A stretch of DNA of 16,759 nucleotides from JBKHBQ01 sp046542305 (GTDB taxonomy: Bacteria; Bacteroidota; Bacteroidia; Bacteroidales; 4484-276). The translations under genes and the position numbers were made by a program. Shown piece after piece: positions 13,425-16,759 of this stretch. Positions within the stretch are counted from its first letter, which is position 1; each line of letters opens with the position of its first letter. The notes below the pieces were generated by a model that saw only the letters and a list, made by a program, of their open reading frames with translations, made no database searches and was not told the DNA's origin. The stretch spans positions 1-16,759 of the forward strand of contig JBKHBQ010000060.1 in NCBI GenBank assembly GCA_046542305.1, written 5' to 3'.

Positions 13425-15008
13425 TCACCCGATCATTCCCTTCAAATCCTCCAGCGAGTTGGCATCCTCCGGTTTTTTATCCTTGCGCCAGCGGTGGATG
13501 CGTGGGAAACGAACTGCCACGCCGGATTTGTGGCGGCTGGAAAAGGCGATGCCTTCGAAATGGATCTCGAACACCAGCAGCGGCTCCACCTGCCGTACCG
13601 GTCCGAAGCGCTGGATGGTATTCTGTTTTACAAAGCGGTCCACTTCGCGGAATTCGGCATCGGTGAGGCCGGAGTAGGCTTTGGCAAACGTTACCAGTTC
13701 TCCCTGGTCCCACAGTCCGAAGGTATAATCGGTGTAGAGGTTGGCTCTGCGTCCGTGGCCACGCATGGCATAGGTAAGCACCGCATCGATGGTGTACGGG
13801 TCGATCTTCCATTTCCACCAGTCGCCTTTTTTGCGTCCAACGCGGTAGGGCGAATCATTTTGCTTGAGCATGAGGCCTTCGGTTTTCAGTTCCTTCGACC
13901 GCTCGCGCTCCGCAAACAGCTCGAACCACGTACTGAACCTTACCGCCGGCGAAATCCTCAGGGCTTTATTGGTTGGAAGACTTTCAATCATGGATTCCAG
14001 AAGCTTTCTTCTTTCTTTAAAGGGCTTTTCCCGGATGTCTGTTCCCTGCCATTCCAGCAGGTCGTAGGCCATAAAGATCACCGGGGTTTTTTGCAGCAGG
14101 CTCTTCGAAACGGTTTTTCGCCAGATGCGGGTTTGCAGCGCCTGAAAGGGCAGGGGCAAGTCTTCTACAAACGGCATGATCTCCCCGTCCATTACCGTGC
14201 CGTCGGGCAGGATCTTTTTCAGCGCCAGGAATTCGGGATATTTTTCGGTGACCAGCTCTTCGCCCCTCGACCATACGAAAAGCTCTTTCTTTCGCAGGAT
14301 CAACTGCCCGCGAATGCCGTCCCATTTGCGTTCGGCGCTCCAGCCTGCGGGGTCGCCCAGTTCGGTCAGCTCCTGTTCCAGCGGGTAAGCCAGGTAAAAA
14401 GGGTAGGGCCTGGAAGAATCCTCCAGGGTGCTTTTTTCGAGTACCAGTTCATGAAAGGTTACCGCGGCCGGATCCCAGTCGCCCATCAGGCGGTGGGCAA
14501 GCAGGTTTTCGTCGATGCCGGTGGCTTTTCCCAGGGCGCGGGTCATCAGTTTCTGGCTGATGCCGATGCGGAAACCGCCCGTAAGGATCTTGTTGAAGAC
14601 AAATCTTTGCCGGCTGTCCATGCGGAACCACATGCACGTAACATGTTGTTTTTTCGTTTTCTCGTCCGCATTTTTCATGTCGATCAGATCGCCGATCACT
14701 TCAGTGAGGGTGGGCGGTTCAGCGGTATTTTCTGTGGTGATCACTTTGGCGATGGTTTCGGCAAGGTCGCCCACCACATGATAGGTTTCTTCGAACAGCC
14801 ACAGCGGGATGCCGGCCATTTCGGCGGCCCATTCGCGCAACAGGGTGGTGGTGACGGCACGCCTGGGGCGGCGGTGCGACAGCAGGGCGATCGACCATAC
14901 TTTATCACGATCTTCAGCCCTGCGAAAATATTCAGCCAGCGCTTCCACCTTTACATTTGTTTTGGTGGTTTCGTCCAGTTGTGCGATCAACTCTGCAAAA
15001 AGTTTCAT
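13425..15008 (-). CDS. ATP-dependent DNA ligase of the ligase-associated repair cluster
   Basis: A 527-residue ligase with an alpha-helical N-terminal DNA-binding domain (about 1-180), a nucleotidyltransferase domain (about 205-405) and an OB-fold domain (about 406-515). The adenylated lysine is K228 in RKWDG; later nucleotidyltransferase motifs are DGEI (274-277), TEGLMLK (E377-G378) and WWKWKID (K399/K401). The start is secure: GGAGGAGG lies four bases before the ATG, and the ATG overlaps the exonuclease stop codon by four bases. This matches the bacterial ATP-dependent ligase that travels with an MBL exonuclease, a DEXH helicase (Lhr-like) and the PdeM nuclease in a presumed DNA damage response. 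Here the helicase and PdeM genes do not follow. It seals nicks with ATP, beside the housekeeping NAD-dependent ligase expected elsewhere. Confidence 0.93.
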   Translation of the reverse strand: MKLFAELIAQLDETTKTNVKVEALAEYFRRAEDRDKVWSIALLSHRRPRRAVTTTLLREWAAEMAGIPLWLFEETYHVVGDLAETIAKVITTENTAEPPTLTEVIGDLIDMKNADEKTKKQHVTCMWFRMDSRQRFVFNKILTGGFRIGISQKLMTRALGKATGIDENLLAHRLMGDWDPAAVTFHELVLEKSTLEDSSRPYPFYLAYPLEQELTELGDPAGWSAERKWDGIRGQLILRKKELFVWSRGEELVTEKYPEFLALKKILPDGTVMDGEIMPFVEDLPLPFQALQTRIWRKTVSKSLLQKTPVIFMAYDLLEWQGTDIREKPFKERRKLLESMIESLPTNKALRISPAVRFSTWFELFAERERSKELKTEGLMLKQNDSPYRVGRKKGDWWKWKIDPYTIDAVLTYAMRGHGRRANLYTDYTFGLWDQGELVTFAKAYSGLTDAEFREVDRFVKQNTIQRFGPVRQVEPLLVFEIHFEGIAFSSRHKSGVAVRFPRIHRWRKDKKPEDANSLEDLKGMIG

Positions 15009-16012
15009 GATTCCTCCTCCCCGAGAATGGTTTCGCCCTCGAACCGGGTCTGTTCAGTCATGGCGTTGAGGCCTTTTTCGCGGAGCCACCTGACAAAAAT
15101 ATCGGCATAGCCGTGGGTGGCGATCACATTTTCGGCTCCCGTAGCTTCCACCGCCCGGTTGAGGCCTTCCCAGTCGGCATGGTCGCTGAGCACAAAACCG
15201 CGATCCACCGACCGGCGCCGGCGCATGCCGCGCAATGCCATCCACCCTGAGGCCATGGCAGTGGCATAGGGCAGGAATTTTTTCATCCAGGGCGAACCGA
15301 GTTCCGAGGGCGGCGCAACCACCAGGTTGCCGGTAAATTCTTCCCTGGACGTTTCCGGTGTCACAAGGGTGGTTTCGGGCAGGGGGATGCCCTGTTCCCG
15401 CATCACAACATTAATGTTTTCGATGGCACCGTGTGTGAAAATCTTTCCTTCAGTTCCGGTCAGGGCCTTGATGAGGTGCTGGGCTTTGCCGAGGGCATAG
15501 CCAATCAGTACGGAGGTTTTGCCGTTGTCCCGGTTTTGCTTCCACCAATGGCGGATCGAATTGTACACCACCTCCTGGTCGTCCCAATGAAAAACCGGCA
15601 GCCCAAAGGTGGACTCGGTGATAAAGGTATGGCAGCGTACCGGTTCGAAGGGGACGGAGATGCCGTCGCCGGCAAGTTTATAATCTCCCGACACTACCCA
15701 CACCTCATCTTTATGCTCCACACGTATTTGTGCCGAACCGGGAACATGGCCGGCAGGATGAAAGGAAAAATTCACGCCGTTTATGCGGATGTTTTCACCA
15801 TATTCCACACCCCGTATTCTGATTCCGCCAAGCCGGTATCTGATCACAGGAACAGCATCCTTATGCGCCAGATATTCATGATGGCCGCGGCGTGCATGAT
15901 CGGAATGCCCGTGGGTGACCAGCGCATTGTACACGGGTTTCCACGGATCGATATATACACCGGCCTGCTGACAGTAGATTCCTTTATCCGTAAATTGAAG
16001 AAGGTGATTCAT
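15005..16012 (-). CDS. Ligase-associated DNA exonuclease, metallo-beta-lactamase/beta-CASP fold
   Basis: A 335-residue metal-dependent nuclease. The metallo-beta-lactamase metal ligands are visible as HGHSDH (H34, H36, D38, H39), HPAGHVPGS (H89), SGDYK (D110) and SDHADW (D277/H278), with a beta-CASP-like insertion between about 140 and 270 containing GYALGKAQ and ENINVVMREQG. The length and the LQFTDKGIYC start fit the exonuclease that accompanies bacterial ATP-dependent ligases (family named ligase-associated DNA damage response exonuclease). Its stop overlaps the ligase start, so the two are translationally coupled. It lies 29 nt after an unrecognised gene. The expected role is end processing before ligation. 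Confidence 0.92.
   Translation of the reverse strand: MNHLLQFTDKGIYCQQAGVYIDPWKPVYNALVTHGHSDHARRGHHEYLAHKDAVPVIRYRLGGIRIRGVEYGENIRINGVNFSFHPAGHVPGSAQIRVEHKDEVWVVSGDYKLAGDGISVPFEPVRCHTFITESTFGLPVFHWDDQEVVYNSIRHWWKQNRDNGKTSVLIGYALGKAQHLIKALTGTEGKIFTHGAIENINVVMREQGIPLPETTLVTPETSREEFTGNLVVAPPSELGSPWMKKFLPYATAMASGWMALRGMRRRRSVDRGFVLSDHADWEGLNRAVEATGAENVIATHGYADIFVRWLREKGLNAMTEQTRFEGETILGEEES
15013..15020 (-). promoter_or_regulatory. Strong Shine-Dalgarno sequence of the ligase inside the exonuclease gene
   Basis: On the minus strand GGAGGAGG-AATC-ATG lies in the last codons of the exonuclease and fixes the ligase start at 15008. It is one of three GGAGGAGGAA copies in the window. Confidence 0.75.
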
Positions 16013-16041
16013 CAGCGTAAGTTAACAAAATCCCGGGCAGG

Positions 16042-16620
16042 TCAGGCTGAAAATACCCGCACGATAAGATCGTGAAACTGCATGGCGGGTTTGTAATCGT
16101 ATCCGGTGTAATAGGTTGAAAGCAGCTTGAGGTATTTCACTTCCTCCCCGGCAAATTCAAGTTCGATAAGGACGTTGCCGTAAAGCTGTTCGGCGGGTTT
16201 GTCTTTCTTTGGAACATTGGGCTTGAGGTAGTGGCGTTCGAAAACGAGCTGGCGGTGGTCGATGCTTTTATGCTCGATGGTGGAGCTGTAAGGCCGGTAA
16301 TTTTGTTTGATCACCTGCTCCTTCATGTAATCCATCAGAAACCTGAAGGTCTGCGGGTCGTTGTCGTCGATCTCACTGATGGAGATGGCATCGGCGCCTG
16401 GCGAATTGTGCGGGTTCAGTTGCAGGTTGTCGTCGCCGTTTTCCTTTTGGGTATAAGCATTGTAGAGCCTTTCTATCAGCTTTTTGAATTCTTCCGAATT
16501 TTTCCACTCGTTATACTGTTCCTGGTAATCCTGCGAACGTTCGAGCTGATGGTTGCTGTTGGTGGGTTGGTCATTGCTGTGCAATCCACCTTCATCTATA
16601 TTGCGCTGGTAGTTTTTCAT
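16042..16620 (-). CDS. Unrecognised protein leading the exonuclease-ligase operon
   Basis: A 192-residue soluble, charged protein that I do not recognise. The first 75 residues are polar and rich in Asn, Gln and Glu (NDQPTNSNHQLERSQDYQEQYNEW), probably disordered or a helix. From about 85 to 190 the pattern suggests a compact fold: TFRFLMDYMKEQVIKQN, then strands HRQLVFERHYL, VLIELEF and KYLKLLSTYYTGYDY, ending FHDLIVRVFSA. No signal peptide, membrane helix, Cys cluster or catalytic motif is visible. It ends 29 nt before the exonuclease and runs in the same direction, so it may belong to the repair operon, but it is not one of the four known members of that cluster. The ATG at 16620 is the first in frame. 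Confidence 0.7.
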   Translation of the reverse strand: MKNYQRNIDEGGLHSNDQPTNSNHQLERSQDYQEQYNEWKNSEEFKKLIERLYNAYTQKENGDDNLQLNPHNSPGADAISISEIDDNDPQTFRFLMDYMKEQVIKQNYRPYSSTIEHKSIDHRQLVFERHYLKPNVPKKDKPAEQLYGNVLIELEFAGEEVKYLKLLSTYYTGYDYKPAMQFHDLIVRVFSA

Positions 16621-16759
16621 ATTGATATCCGGTTTAATCGTACTACCTAATCAAACAAGGCTCGCACCATATTGTTTAGAGCCGGCGCTGCGCAAAGACG
16701 CTTTCGGTTGGTGGGCGCAATTATTTTGCAGAACCCGTTACCAGCACATTATCCGAGCG

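Noticed and set aside
13494..15110. 538-codon plus-strand frame opposite the ligase
   Set aside because: It is longer than the ligase itself but lies antisense to a protein with complete ligase motifs; its low-complexity Gly/Phe/His composition is typical of a shadow frame in GC-rich coding DNA.
16721..16759. Minus-strand frame entering from the right edge and ending RSDNVLVTGSAK-stop
   Set aside because: It could be the end of an upstream gene, but 12 codons are too few to support a call.

Overview
The window looks like chromosomal DNA of an uncultured or environmental member of the Bacteroidota. This is an inference. It rests on a good TAnnTTTG-type -7 element before the methyltransferase gene, many genes without a Shine-Dalgarno sequence, family types common in that phylum (hybrid kinases with an HPt domain, NtrC-like regulators, tandem-domain universal stress proteins), and moderate G+C with one AT-rich island. 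No rRNA, tRNA, CRISPR array or insertion sequence was seen.

Layout. (1) 1-3889, minus strand: a soluble hybrid histidine kinase (PAS-PAS-HisKA-HATPase-REC-HPt) followed by an NtrC-type sigma-54 response regulator, together a complete His-Asp-His-Asp phosphorelay. A perfect GC-rich 22-bp hairpin lies downstream. (2) 3890-5476, plus strand: divergently transcribed tandem-Usp and small STAS/SpoIIAA-like genes, ended by a good intrinsic terminator. A palindrome sits between the divergent operons. (3) 5500-5874, minus: a small four-helix membrane protein with a candidate sigma-54 promoter. (4) 6347-11210, plus: the most striking part. A membrane protein joins a periplasmic phosphate/PstS-like binding domain (with an EF-hand-like loop), one membrane helix and a cytoplasmic GcvH-like domain whose lipoyl-lysine site is altered. 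It is followed by a membrane histidine kinase with two c-type heme motifs (CXXCH and CX4CH) in its periplasmic domain, and by an overlapping NtrC-type regulator. I read these three genes as a candidate ligand-plus-redox sensing system controlling sigma-54 promoters. (5) 11211-13424: an AT-rich island with a solitary UPF0175-like antitoxin remnant, a D12-class adenine methyltransferase and a SacI-like restriction endonuclease that may carry an internal deletion. (6) 13425-16620, minus: an unrecognised gene, a ligase-associated MBL/beta-CASP exonuclease and an ATP-dependent DNA ligase. This is half of the known four-gene ligase-associated DNA repair cluster; the helicase and PdeM nuclease are not next to it. 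The restriction-modification island sits where they might be expected, and a strong ribosome-binding site after the ligase leads only into a 20-codon reading frame.

Working together: two independent phosphorelays both end in sigma-54 activators, and the best -24/-12-like sites in the window lie before the membrane protein (minus strand) and, more weakly, before the binding-protein/GcvH fusion. Several starts were moved from upstream TTG codons to ATG codons that fit better (kinase at 3889, Usp at 4083, STAS-like at 4960, heme kinase at 8180, endonuclease at 12370).
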